Shown here piece after piece: positions 1 to 5,096 of a DNA stretch of 5,141 nucleotides (position 1 is the first letter of the stretch; each line of letters begins with the position of its first letter). The position numbers were made by a program, and so were the translations under genes. This stretch comes from an uncultured Eubacteriales bacterium (GTDB lineage: Bacteria; Bacillota; Clostridia; Oscillospirales; Acutalibacteraceae): the NCBI GenBank assembly GCA_900321195.1, contig ONVG01000112.1:1-5141 (forward strand), read 5' to 3'. The notes beneath the pieces are model-generated. The model saw nothing but the letters and a program-made list of their open reading frames with translations. It ran no database searches and was not told where the DNA came from.

Positions 1-698
1 AATATGATAATGATACAGTAATATACAAAGGAATGTGGAGCGGCGGAAAATACAGCGGCTGCGGAATGCTGTTCGAGAATAATGCTCCGAAATATGCAGG
101 CATGTTTGAAAACGGCTGCATGAACGGCAGAATAAACGAGATGTCAGACAATGCTGTTGTAAGAAAATCGATTTACGCCGATAATGTTCTTAAATATACA
201 TGCGAATTCTCAAAGGACGGATCTCTTGTTTACTGCGGCAACATGAACGGAGAGAACAGGAACGGTATGGGCTGCTGCTTTACGGAGTCGGCAGAAAAGC
301 AGTTTGAGGGTATATTCAGGAACGGTCAGCCCGATAAGCCTATGAGAATAGCATATAAGGAGCTTGAAGATATACCCGAATGCGGCGAGCTTTCAGGCAC
401 AGAATACGGACTTTTCTGCAAAGCGCCGGAATATGCAATAGAAAAGATGATAGAGGCAGGCGGCGAAACAGGAATATATACAGGAAAGCTCAAAAACGGC
501 AGGCCTTACGGAAAGGGAACTATACTCTATCCCGATTACTATTATACAGGCGGATTTGTTGACGGAAAGCTTTACGGCGAAGGAACTGTATATCTCAACA
601 GCGGCGAGGAAATAAAGGGCGTATTCTCAGCTTCACCGATACCCGACGGAAAGACTATAACTCTTTCGGACGTACTTTATTATTACAGCGAGCAGTGA
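1..698 (+). CDS. MORN-repeat protein, 5'-truncated by the window edge
   Basis: The reading frame is open from the first bases (first whole codon at 3) to TGA at 696-698, giving 231 visible residues. It contains MORN-type repeats of the form Y-x-G-x-(5)-G-x-G. The first visible one (YKGMWSGGKYSGCG) begins before the ATG at 33, so that ATG is an internal Met and the real start lies upstream of the window. Two textbook tandem copies lie near the C-terminus: YTGKLKNGRPYGKGT (from base 477) and YTGGFVDGKLYGEGT (from base 543). Earlier copies are degenerate (YAGMFENG, YCGNMNGENRNGMG, FEGIFRNG). MORN repeats form beta-hairpin scaffolds that are often linked to membranes, lipids or protein partners. 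No catalytic motif is visible, so the function is unknown. An N-terminal domain or membrane segment could lie outside the window. A HAD phosphatase follows on the same strand after 68 bases. Confidence 0.85.
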   Translation, partial: YDNDTVIYKGMWSGGKYSGCGMLFENNAPKYAGMFENGCMNGRINEMSDNAVVRKSIYADNVLKYTCEFSKDGSLVYCGNMNGENRNGMGCCFTESAEKQFEGIFRNGQPDKPMRIAYKELEDIPECGELSGTEYGLFCKAPEYAIEKMIEAGGETGIYTGKLKNGRPYGKGTILYPDYYYTGGFVDGKLYGEGTVYLNSGEEIKGVFSASPIPDGKTITLSDVLYYYSEQ

Positions 699-705
699 CA
701 AAAGT

Positions 706-731
706 TAAGCGGCAGGGATCTTGTCCGCTTA
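706..731 (+). other. Intercistronic hairpin without a U-tract
   Basis: TAAGCGG (706-712) is exactly complementary to CCGCTTA (725-731) across a 12-base loop, eight bases after the MORN stop codon. The bases that follow (ATCGATAG) are not a T-run, so this is not a normal intrinsic terminator. It could be a 3' stabilising or processing hairpin between two genes of one transcript, or a weak terminator. No convincing promoter is visible between it and the HAD gene. Confidence 0.4.
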
Positions 732-766
732 TCGATAGAAAATAAAAGGGAAAGGGCGGCGATAAT

Positions 767-1606
767 TTGAAGCCTGATACGAACTGCAAAACTCTGTACA
801 TATCCGACCTTGACGGTACACTTCTTGATAAAAAAGCAAAGCTCAGCCGTCATTCAGAGGAGCTTATAAAAAGATTTATAGAAAACGGGGGCTTGTTTTC
901 AGTCGCAACGGCAAGAAGTCAGTCGGCTGTAAGCATATTGAGCCGTCTTGATATACGCATACCGAGCATACATCTTAACGGCGTACTTATGTATGACTAT
1001 AAAAACAGGAAATATATAGACTGTACGCCTATGGAAACATCCGCCGCGCTTGAAATAATACGGATACTCAAAAGCTTTGACAGGATGTCATTTGTTTATA
1101 ATTTTGATTCCGACTGCGGGATAAATGTCGAGTTTGAAAAGCTTTCAAACGAGGTCGAAAAAAACTTCTTTGAAGTAAGAAAGGACAACGACTACAAAAG
1201 CTTCCGTCAGACAAGCAATATCACCGTGAGCGATGATAAAAAGGTAATATATTTCACGATGGTAGACAGATATGAGCGGCTGTACCCGATATACTGTGAG
1301 ATAAAAAAGGTCGTCGGCGCAAAGCCCACTCTTTACCGTGACAATTATTCCGAGATGTATTTTCTTGAAGTGTTCAGCTCGTCTGCGACTAAAGCGGCAG
1401 GTATGATGAAGCTGAAAAAGCTTGTCGGAGCCGACAGGGTCGTAGCCTTCGGAGATAACCTGAACGATATCGAAATGCTTAAAGCCGCAGATGTCGGCAT
1501 AGCTGTAGGGGACAGTGTTGACGAGGTAAAGGAACACGCAGATATAATTATCGGGAACAGCTATGAGGACGGCGTAGCGGAATATCTTTTGAAGATCAGC
1601 AGTTAG
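767..1606 (+). CDS. Cof-type HAD-superfamily phosphatase
   Basis: 279 residues, normal for the Cof/YidA-type (class IIB) HAD hydrolases, which are cytosolic Mg-dependent phosphatases acting on sugar phosphates, nucleotides or similar small molecules. All four HAD motifs are visible. Motif I is DLDGT with nucleophile D14 and D16. Motif II is ATAR with T48. Motif III is K209 (ATKAAGM). Motif IV is GDNLND with D230 and D234. The cap domain lies between motifs II and III, roughly residues 85-190. The start is TTG: AAAGGG at 751-756 lies 10 bases upstream, an in-frame TAA at 743-745 blocks extension, and the next in-frame ATG would remove motifs I and II. The exact substrate cannot be read from the sequence. 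It may share a transcript with the MORN gene upstream. A strong terminator follows. Confidence 0.93.
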   Translation: MKPDTNCKTLYISDLDGTLLDKKAKLSRHSEELIKRFIENGGLFSVATARSQSAVSILSRLDIRIPSIHLNGVLMYDYKNRKYIDCTPMETSAALEIIRILKSFDRMSFVYNFDSDCGINVEFEKLSNEVEKNFFEVRKDNDYKSFRQTSNITVSDDKKVIYFTMVDRYERLYPIYCEIKKVVGAKPTLYRDNYSEMYFLEVFSSSATKAAGMMKLKKLVGADRVVAFGDNLNDIEMLKAADVGIAVGDSVDEVKEHADIIIGNSYEDGVAEYLLKISS

Positions 1607-1617
1607 CAATTTAAAAT

Positions 1618-1659
1618 AAACATGCACGGCAAGCCGATAAAGCTTTGCCGTGCATGTTT
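1618..1659. terminator. Bidirectional intrinsic terminator between convergent genes
   Basis: The left arm AAACATGCACGGCAA (1618-1632) is perfectly complementary to TTGCCGTGCATGTTT (1645-1659), a 15-bp stem with a 12-base interior that can add a further GC/GC pair. On the plus strand the stem runs into TTTTTGTT and would end the HAD transcript. On the minus strand it runs into TTTATTTT and would end the histidine phosphatase transcript, whose stop lies just to the right. Confidence 0.9.
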
Positions 1660-1662
1660 TTG

Positions 1663-2295
1663 TTATTCATCATCTTTTTTCGGAGCGAACGGCACTGTGT
1701 CATATACTTCCATCACGCGGTCGCGCATCCAGAGTATAGGCGTTATCCTTGCGGCAAATCCGTAGCCGTTGTCCATTCTCCAGCGGTAGCTTTCAGCCTG
1801 CGGAAGTCCGTAGACCGAAAGTATAGTCATTATAACACCGCCGTGTGTCACGACAGCGGCAGTCTTTGCGCCCGAAGCGGCAATATCCTCTACAAGACGC
1901 TCAAAGCCCCTGCATACTCTTGATGCAAATTCCTTTCCGCTTTCACCGTTAGGCGGAGGCGTTTTGTCCGAATTTTGCAGCCAGAGGGCAAATTTTGCAT
2001 CTCCTGCAAGCTCAGACGCGGTTTTTCCTTCCCAGTCGCCGAAATCGCATTCACTCAGCGCGCCTATGGTCTTTATTTCCCTTTCGGGATAGATGACAGA
2101 GCATGTTTCAGTACATCTTGAAAGCGGACTTGAATATATTTTTTCCGCATAAGGATATCCGAAACGCTCATCTATATCTTTAAGGGAATTTTTTCCTTTT
2201 TCGGAAAGATGTACATCCGTCCTGCCGATATATTTTCCTTTCAGCGTATCTTCAACTGCGCCGTGTCTGATAAAATAAATTTTGTAAGACTGCAT
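1663..2295 (-). CDS. Histidine phosphatase family protein (phosphoglycerate mutase-like)
   Basis: 210 residues, typical of the single-domain 2H phosphatase family that includes alpha-ribazole phosphatase (CobC) and GpmB-like enzymes. The catalytic set is complete: RHG at residues 10-12 with phospho-accepting H11, R60 in SSPLSRCTET, E82 preceding the FGDWEG segment (85-90), and the second histidine H151 in VVTHGG. PPPNGES (113-119) is also a common family motif. The ATG is preceded by AAAGGAAG on the minus strand (bases 2305-2312) with a spacer of 9. FGDWEG and PPPNGES recall CobC, but no cobalamin genes are nearby, so the substrate is open; another small phosphoester is equally possible. It converges on the HAD phosphatase and is divergent from the XRE regulator. 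Confidence 0.92.
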   Translation of the reverse strand: MQSYKIYFIRHGAVEDTLKGKYIGRTDVHLSEKGKNSLKDIDERFGYPYAEKIYSSPLSRCTETCSVIYPEREIKTIGALSECDFGDWEGKTASELAGDAKFALWLQNSDKTPPPNGESGKEFASRVCRGFERLVEDIAASGAKTAAVVTHGGVIMTILSVYGLPQAESYRWRMDNGYGFAARITPILWMRDRVMEVYDTVPFAPKKDDE

Positions 2296-2304
2296 TATAA
2301 ATAA

Positions 2305-2312
2305 CTTCCTTT
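2305..2312 (-). promoter_or_regulatory. Ribosome binding site of the histidine phosphatase gene
   Basis: AAAGGAAG on the minus strand, nine bases before the ATG. The AT-rich stretch further upstream (to about 2390) must hold this gene's promoter, but no minus-strand -35/-10 pair there is convincing. The best candidate is a weak TTGTAA followed 17 bases later by TTTAAA. Confidence 0.75.
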
Positions 2313-2361
2313 TCTTTTTAAATTTTTATTGATAAACATTTTAAAATAATAAAAAAATAAC

Positions 2362-2390
2362 TTTACAAATTGTTTTAAATATTATATAAT
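2362..2390 (+). promoter_or_regulatory. Near-consensus sigma-A-type promoter of the XRE regulator
   Basis: TTTACA (2362-2367) and TATAAT (2385-2390) are separated by exactly 17 bases, which is five of six and six of six matches to the housekeeping consensus. It lies in an AT-rich tract and points to the regulator. Transcription would begin near 2397, giving a leader of about 96 nt before the preferred start codon. The -10 sits in ATTATATAAT, a perfect 10-bp palindrome. A second TATAAT at 2457-2462 has no acceptable -35. Confidence 0.8.
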
Positions 2391-2396
2391 TTACGT

Positions 2397-2492
2397 ACTG
2401 TTGAGAAATTCGGATAGGGTCAGTGTCTGAACTCCCGAAAGGAGTCTTTATTACTATATAATTTTGTACGTGTAATGTCAAGGGGTCGGTTT
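2397..2492 (+). promoter_or_regulatory. Structured 5' leader of the XRE regulator, candidate cis-regulatory RNA
   Basis: Two alternative folds share the same bases. Fold A pairs TTCGG (2409-2413) with CCGAA (2435-2439), then GGGT (2417-2420) with ACTC (2431-2434, one G-U), then CAG (2421-2423) with CTG (2427-2429) around a TGT loop, with an ATA bulge and a single-A bulge. Fold B pairs ACTCC (2431-2435) with GGAGT (2441-2445) around CGAAA. ACTCC can also pair with GGGGT of the ribosome binding site (2482-2486, one G-U). ACGTAC (2393-2398) can pair with GTACGT (2466-2471), enclosing the domain. Structured leaders ahead of XRE-type genes have been described in Clostridiales (an RNA motif named HTH-XRE, from memory); membership here is inference. 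The inverted repeats could instead be a DNA operator for autoregulation. Confidence 0.45.
2480..2485 (+). promoter_or_regulatory. Ribosome binding site that fixes the XRE start at 2493
   Basis: AAGGGG lies seven bases before the ATG at 2493. The in-frame ATG at 2475 has only TTTTGTACGTGTA in front of it, with no Shine-Dalgarno match, and this AAGGGG would lie inside its coding sequence. The downstream start is therefore preferred. Confidence 0.75.
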
Positions 2493-3188
2493 ATGAACAG
2501 CGATTTTTCCAGGATCATGACCTTGCTCAGAAAAGAAAGAGGTCTGAGCCAGAAACAGGCGGCTATGGAGCTTGGTGTGTCACAGGCGCTTCTTTCGCAC
2601 TATGAAAAGGGAATAAGAGAATGCGGACTTGATTTCGTTGTTCGTATAGCAGATTATTATGACGTGTCATGCGACTATCTTTTGGGCAGGAGCGCCGACA
2701 GAAAAGGCGCAACTCTCGATATTGCCGAGCCTGCCGCAAAGCCGTCAAATGAATCTGCCGATACACGAAAAACGACTGCGCTAATAGCTTTGAACAAAAA
2801 GCTTATTTCCAATTCTCTCAATGTGATATTTTCTGTTTTGGAGGAAGCGGATAATAAAGGTCTTGCTTCCGAGGTATCATCATACATAATGGTCTCCATA
2901 TATAAAATGCTGAGAGCGGTCTATTCCGCAAACCCGAAAAATCCGCAGGCAATGTTTTCTATACTGCCCGAACTGTATTCGGGACTTTCATCGGCTTTGC
3001 AGAGTATAATGGAGGCAAATGCGATATGCATATCATCGGGAAAGAATGCGGACGGTTTTGACGGTATAGATATATCCTCAGCGCCTCAGCTCTCGCCCGA
3101 TATAATATCAAAGAAATATCCGGAGCTTGCTCCTGCGCTTTACAACCTGATACGTGAAACAGAAGAAAAGATAAAAAAGCTTACATAA
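2493..3188 (+). CDS. XRE-family helix-turn-helix transcriptional regulator
   Basis: 231 residues from the preferred start. An in-frame ATG at 2475 would add six residues (MSRGRF) but lacks a ribosome binding site. The N-terminal DNA-binding domain spans about residues 5-65: RKERGLSQKQAAMELGVSQ gives helix 2 (Q20-L27), the turn and helix 3 (S30-E38, with SHYEKG), ending in the typical CDYLLGRS. A polar linker follows (about 67-95). The C-terminal 135 residues look mostly alpha-helical (SLNVIFSVLEEA, YIMVSIYKMLRAVY, IISKKYPELAPALYNLI). I recognise no known sensor, peptidase or metal-binding motif there, so the inducing signal is unknown. It is cytosolic and probably dimeric. It is transcribed alone from a strong promoter with a structured leader and ends at a terminator. 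The divergent histidine phosphatase gene is a possible target, as is the gene itself. Confidence 0.9.
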   Translation: MNSDFSRIMTLLRKERGLSQKQAAMELGVSQALLSHYEKGIRECGLDFVVRIADYYDVSCDYLLGRSADRKGATLDIAEPAAKPSNESADTRKTTALIALNKKLISNSLNVIFSVLEEADNKGLASEVSSYIMVSIYKMLRAVYSANPKNPQAMFSILPELYSGLSSALQSIMEANAICISSGKNADGFDGIDISSAPQLSPDIISKKYPELAPALYNLIRETEEKIKKLT

Positions 3189-3231
3189 AAAAACTGTACG
3201 GAAGTCCAAGCATACTGCCGTACAGTTTTTT
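3188..3231. terminator. Bidirectional intrinsic terminator between the XRE gene and nadA
   Basis: AAAAAACTGTACGG (3188-3201) is perfectly complementary to CCGTACAGTTTTTT (3218-3231). The interior can add AGT/ACT (3203-3205 with 3214-3216). The flanking A and T runs give a U-tract on either strand, so it would end both the plus-strand regulator transcript and the minus-strand nadA transcript. Confidence 0.9.
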
Positions 3232-3244
3232 ATTTGCATTATTT

Positions 3245-4162
3245 TCATCCGCCGAGTTCTATCATGCGGTCTATGCATTTTCTTGCTTTGGAGATAGTGT
3301 CCTCCGAAAGGATTATCTCATCGCCGCCTTCGCCCTTACAGCAGTTGAGAACATCAACAAGCGTTGTTGCTTTCATATTCGGACAAATAAAGGAAACGGA
3401 AAGAGGATAGAATTTCTTGTCAGGACACATGTACTGGAGATGTTCAACGATACTGTTTTCCGTACCGATAATGAATTCCTTTTTGTCGGACTCTTGTGCA
3501 TACTTCATTATGCCTGTTGTTGAGCCGATAAAATCAGCCTGTTCCGCAACAGCGGCTATACATTCGGGATGAACAAGAAGCTCGGCGTCGGGATGAAGCT
3601 TTTTTGCTGCCTGCGCTTCCTCAGCTTTTATTGACGCATGTACGGGACAGCCGCCGCGAACCAATTTTATATTTTTTTCGGGAACCATCTTTGCAACGTA
3701 TGAGCCGAGATTGCAGTCGGGGATAAAGAGGATATTTTTTTCTTTGAGCTGTTTTACTATCTTTACGGCGGATGCTGATGTTACACATACATCACAGACG
3801 GTTTTGAGTTCTGTTGTGGTGTTGATGTAGGCAACTACAAGATGATCGGGATACTGCTCCTTCATCATTTGTATTTCCTCAGCACCGAACTGCTCGGCCA
3901 TAGGACAGCCGGCTATCGGACTTGAAAGGATGACCTTCTTTTCCGGTGAGAGCATTTTTACTGTTTCAGCCATAAAGCGAACTCCGCACATTATAACTGT
4001 GCTGTTTCCGGTGGCTGCCGCCATTTTGCTCAGCGCATAGGAGTCGCCTGTAAAATCGGCTATTTCAAGTATCTCCCTTGCCTGGTAGCTGTGTGCAAGT
4101 ATGCAGATATCTTTTTCTTTTTTAAGACGTATTATCTCGTCCTGAACTTCTTTGATAGTCAT
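3245..4162 (-). CDS. nadA: Quinolinate synthase NadA
   Basis: 305 residues, the usual size for the compact NadA form. The enzyme condenses iminoaspartate with dihydroxyacetone phosphate to quinolinate in de novo NAD synthesis, in the cytosol, using an oxygen-sensitive [4Fe-4S] cluster. The three expected cluster cysteines are C86 in AGCPMA, C172 in GGCPVH and C260 in CPNMKATT. Other family signatures are LAHSYQ with H24, MCGVRFMAE (58-66), CVTSASA, PDCNLGSY, VHPEC with H198, and GSTTG (213-217). The ATG is preceded by GGAAG (bases 4170-4174, minus strand) seven bases away. The usual partners nadB (aspartate oxidase) and nadC are not adjacent: the gene ends at a terminator, and the gene upstream is a rubredoxin fusion. 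Two palindromes upstream suggest repressor control. Confidence 0.97.
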   Translation of the reverse strand: MTIKEVQDEIIRLKKEKDICILAHSYQAREILEIADFTGDSYALSKMAAATGNSTVIMCGVRFMAETVKMLSPEKKVILSSPIAGCPMAEQFGAEEIQMMKEQYPDHLVVAYINTTTELKTVCDVCVTSASAVKIVKQLKEKNILFIPDCNLGSYVAKMVPEKNIKLVRGGCPVHASIKAEEAQAAKKLHPDAELLVHPECIAAVAEQADFIGSTTGIMKYAQESDKKEFIIGTENSIVEHLQYMCPDKKFYPLSVSFICPNMKATTLVDVLNCCKGEGGDEIILSEDTISKARKCIDRMIELGG

Positions 4163-4169
4163 AATTTAT

Positions 4170-4174
4170 CTTCC
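4170..4174 (-). promoter_or_regulatory. Ribosome binding site of nadA
   Basis: GGAAG on the minus strand with a seven-base spacer (ATAAATT) to the ATG. It supports the start at 4162. Confidence 0.75.
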
Positions 4175-4216
4175 AATCATAATAATTTTGTTATTCCTGT
4201 GCATTTTGATATATAA

Positions 4217-4234
4217 TGTCAAGTATGCTTGACA
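4217..4234. promoter_or_regulatory. Inverted repeat upstream of nadA, candidate NiaR-type operator
   Basis: TGTCAAG (4217-4223) and CTTGACA (4228-4234) are exact inverted copies separated by TATG, 18 bases in all, centred about 63 bases before the nadA start. On the minus strand it is followed at once by TTATATAT, a possible -10 region, so a bound protein would block nadA transcription. In Firmicutes, NAD-synthesis genes are commonly repressed by the niacin-responsive regulator NiaR (YrxA). As I recall, its sites contain TGTC/GACA-type arms. That assignment is inference; the repeat itself is direct observation. Confidence 0.55.
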
Positions 4235-4257
4235 CATAAAGCTTTATGTGATAAAAT
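4229..4257 (+). promoter_or_regulatory. Promoter-like sequence facing away from nadA, antisense to the rubredoxin fusion
   Basis: TTGACA (4229-4234) and TAAAAT (4252-4257) are 17 bases apart, a very close match to the housekeeping consensus. It points right on the plus strand, into the 3' end of the minus-strand gene ending at 4278. No plus-strand gene follows. A weak hairpin GGAAT/ATTCC (4268-4272, 4280-4284) followed by TTTTTT could stop such a transcript early. The match may be a by-product of the TTGACA arm of the inverted repeat. Confidence 0.35.
4233..4250. repeat. 18-bp perfect palindrome CACATAAAGCTTTATGTG
   Basis: The sequence is identical to its own reverse complement and shares two bases with the neighbouring inverted repeat. 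On neither strand is it followed by a T-run, so it is unlikely to be a terminator. Perfect symmetry with no spacer suggests a dimeric DNA-binding protein site, or a second half of a composite operator controlling nadA. The regulator is not identifiable from the sequence. Confidence 0.6.
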
Positions 4258-4277
4258 ACAATGCATTGGAATATAAG

Positions 4278-4925
4278 TCATTCCTTTTTTCTGAAAACGG
4301 ATTTCGGAGCGCCGCATATCGGACATATCCAGCTGTCCGTCAGCTCTTCAAAGGGTATGAGGGAGCTTTTGTACTCATAGCTGCATATAGTGCATACATG
4401 CCCCTGTACAAATTCTTCCTCTTCGGCAATATATGTAGGAGCGAACTTTGGAGCCTTGCCTTTTATGACATTGAGGTAAAAATCATATGTCATAGGCTTT
4501 CCTTTTACAGTTTCACTTCCTGCGACAGGTTCGGCAATAAATATCGTGTGCGTTATCGTTTCGACCGTATGCACGACTTTGCACAGGAACCAGCAGCATA
4601 TATTCTCCTGGATAACGGGAGCGCCTTCACGCAGTACCTTGTGTCTGACGTTGCTGAGCTTTTTTCCGTCACGTCCGGAGGTAAATCCGAGCGCGCCTAT
4701 GACTGCGCCCGATGTGTTTTCGGAAAGAACGCTGACAGTGAATTCTCCTGCCTGCTTTATGCAGTCGTTGGTGAAGTTGCTGTGGTTTATGCTTACTGCT
4801 ATTGTCATGGGATAGGATGATATCTGTACAACGGTATTCGATATGCAGGCATTAGGCGAGTCAACGCCCTTTACGCCTATCGCAAACATGCCGTATGACA
4901 GGGATGTAAGTATTTTATCATACAT
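4278..4925 (-). CDS. Flavin reductase-rubredoxin fusion (high-molecular-weight rubredoxin type)
   Basis: 215 residues. Residues 1-160 match the FMN-binding flavin reductase-like domain (SLSYGMFAIGVKG at the start, SNTVVQISSYP, KFAPTY at the end). Residues 177-212 form a rubredoxin domain with the four iron ligands C178 and C181 (VCTIC) and C201 and C204 (WICPICG). Only 19 residues separate the two cysteine pairs, against about 29 in stand-alone rubredoxins, so the loop is shortened. This architecture is that of Hrb from Moorella, which passes electrons from NADH to the diiron flavoprotein FprA in NO and oxygen reduction. No fprA or rubrerythrin lies in the window, so the partner is unknown. 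ATG start with AGGGGAAG seven bases upstream. No soluble-export or membrane signal is seen. nadA lies 115 bases downstream on the same strand. Confidence 0.92.
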   Translation of the reverse strand: MYDKILTSLSYGMFAIGVKGVDSPNACISNTVVQISSYPMTIAVSINHSNFTNDCIKQAGEFTVSVLSENTSGAVIGALGFTSGRDGKKLSNVRHKVLREGAPVIQENICCWFLCKVVHTVETITHTIFIAEPVAGSETVKGKPMTYDFYLNVIKGKAPKFAPTYIAEEEEFVQGHVCTICSYEYKSSLIPFEELTDSWICPICGAPKSVFRKKE

Positions 4926-4932
4926 ACACTAT

Positions 4933-4941
4933 CTTCCCCTT
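4933..4941 (-). promoter_or_regulatory. Ribosome binding site of the rubredoxin fusion gene
   Basis: AAGGGGAAG on the minus strand, seven bases (ATAGTGT) before the ATG at 4925. It is a strong Shine-Dalgarno and supports this start. Confidence 0.8.
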
Positions 4942-4955
4942 TCATAAATGTTAAC

Positions 4956-4971
4956 ACTATGATAACATAGT
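4956..4971. promoter_or_regulatory. Inverted repeat over the -10 of the rubredoxin fusion promoter, possible operator
   Basis: ACTATG (4956-4961) and CATAGT (4966-4971) are exact inverted copies around ATAA and cover the predicted -10 box. A repressor bound here would block initiation. It does not match a regulator consensus I can name with confidence. With six-base arms in AT-rich DNA, chance is possible. Confidence 0.35.
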
Positions 4972-4987
4972 TTGTGGTGATTTACAA
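4959..4987 (-). promoter_or_regulatory. Promoter of the rubredoxin fusion gene
   Basis: Read on the minus strand, TTGTAA (4982-4987) and TATCAT (4959-4964) are separated by 17 bases, matching the housekeeping consensus at four and five of six positions. The start point would be near 4952, leaving a short leader of about 27 nt that contains the ribosome binding site. The -10 lies inside an inverted repeat. Confidence 0.6.
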
Positions 4988-5054
4988 GAACTATTCCGTT
5001 TATTCATGTACAAAATAAATAAAAAATTTTGGAAAATAATTCAAGAATAAATAA

Positions 5055-5075
5055 GGCTGCCAATAAATGACAGCC
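5055..5075 (-). terminator. Probable terminator of a minus-strand gene entering from the right
   Basis: GGCTG (5055-5059) pairs with CAGCC (5071-5075). Past one C/A mismatch, CA pairs with TG around an ATAAA loop. On the minus strand the stem is followed by TTATTTATTCTT, a moderately U-rich tail. On the plus strand no T-run follows. It lies 21 bases beyond a possible minus-strand stop codon at 5097-5099. Confidence 0.55.
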
Positions 5076-5096
5076 GAGGGATAGATTTTCAGTTTT

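Noticed and set aside
380..562. 60-codon plus-strand frame within the MORN gene
   Set aside because: It is an arginine-rich out-of-frame translation of the MORN repeats with no ribosome binding site.
1145..1627. 160-codon minus-strand open frame opposite the HAD phosphatase
   Set aside because: The HAD gene has all four motifs; the antisense frame has no recognisable domain and crosses the terminator stem.
2401..2430. Possible nine-codon leader peptide (TTG start) upstream of the XRE gene
   Set aside because: It would start within a few bases of the predicted transcript end with no ribosome binding site, and has no run of regulatory codons.
4233..4250. Palindrome as a terminator of the rubredoxin fusion gene
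   Set aside because: Neither strand has a T-run after the stem, and the element abuts the operator-like repeat near nadA.
4248..4820. 190-codon open frame on the plus strand, opposite the rubredoxin fusion gene
   Set aside because: It is antisense to a clearly recognised protein with conserved cysteines, has no ribosome binding site and shows no family motif.
4949..4967. Rex-like redox operator at the rubredoxin fusion promoter
   Set aside because: The TGTTA/TAACA arms are spaced nine bases apart, giving a 19-base site rather than the spacing expected for Rex.
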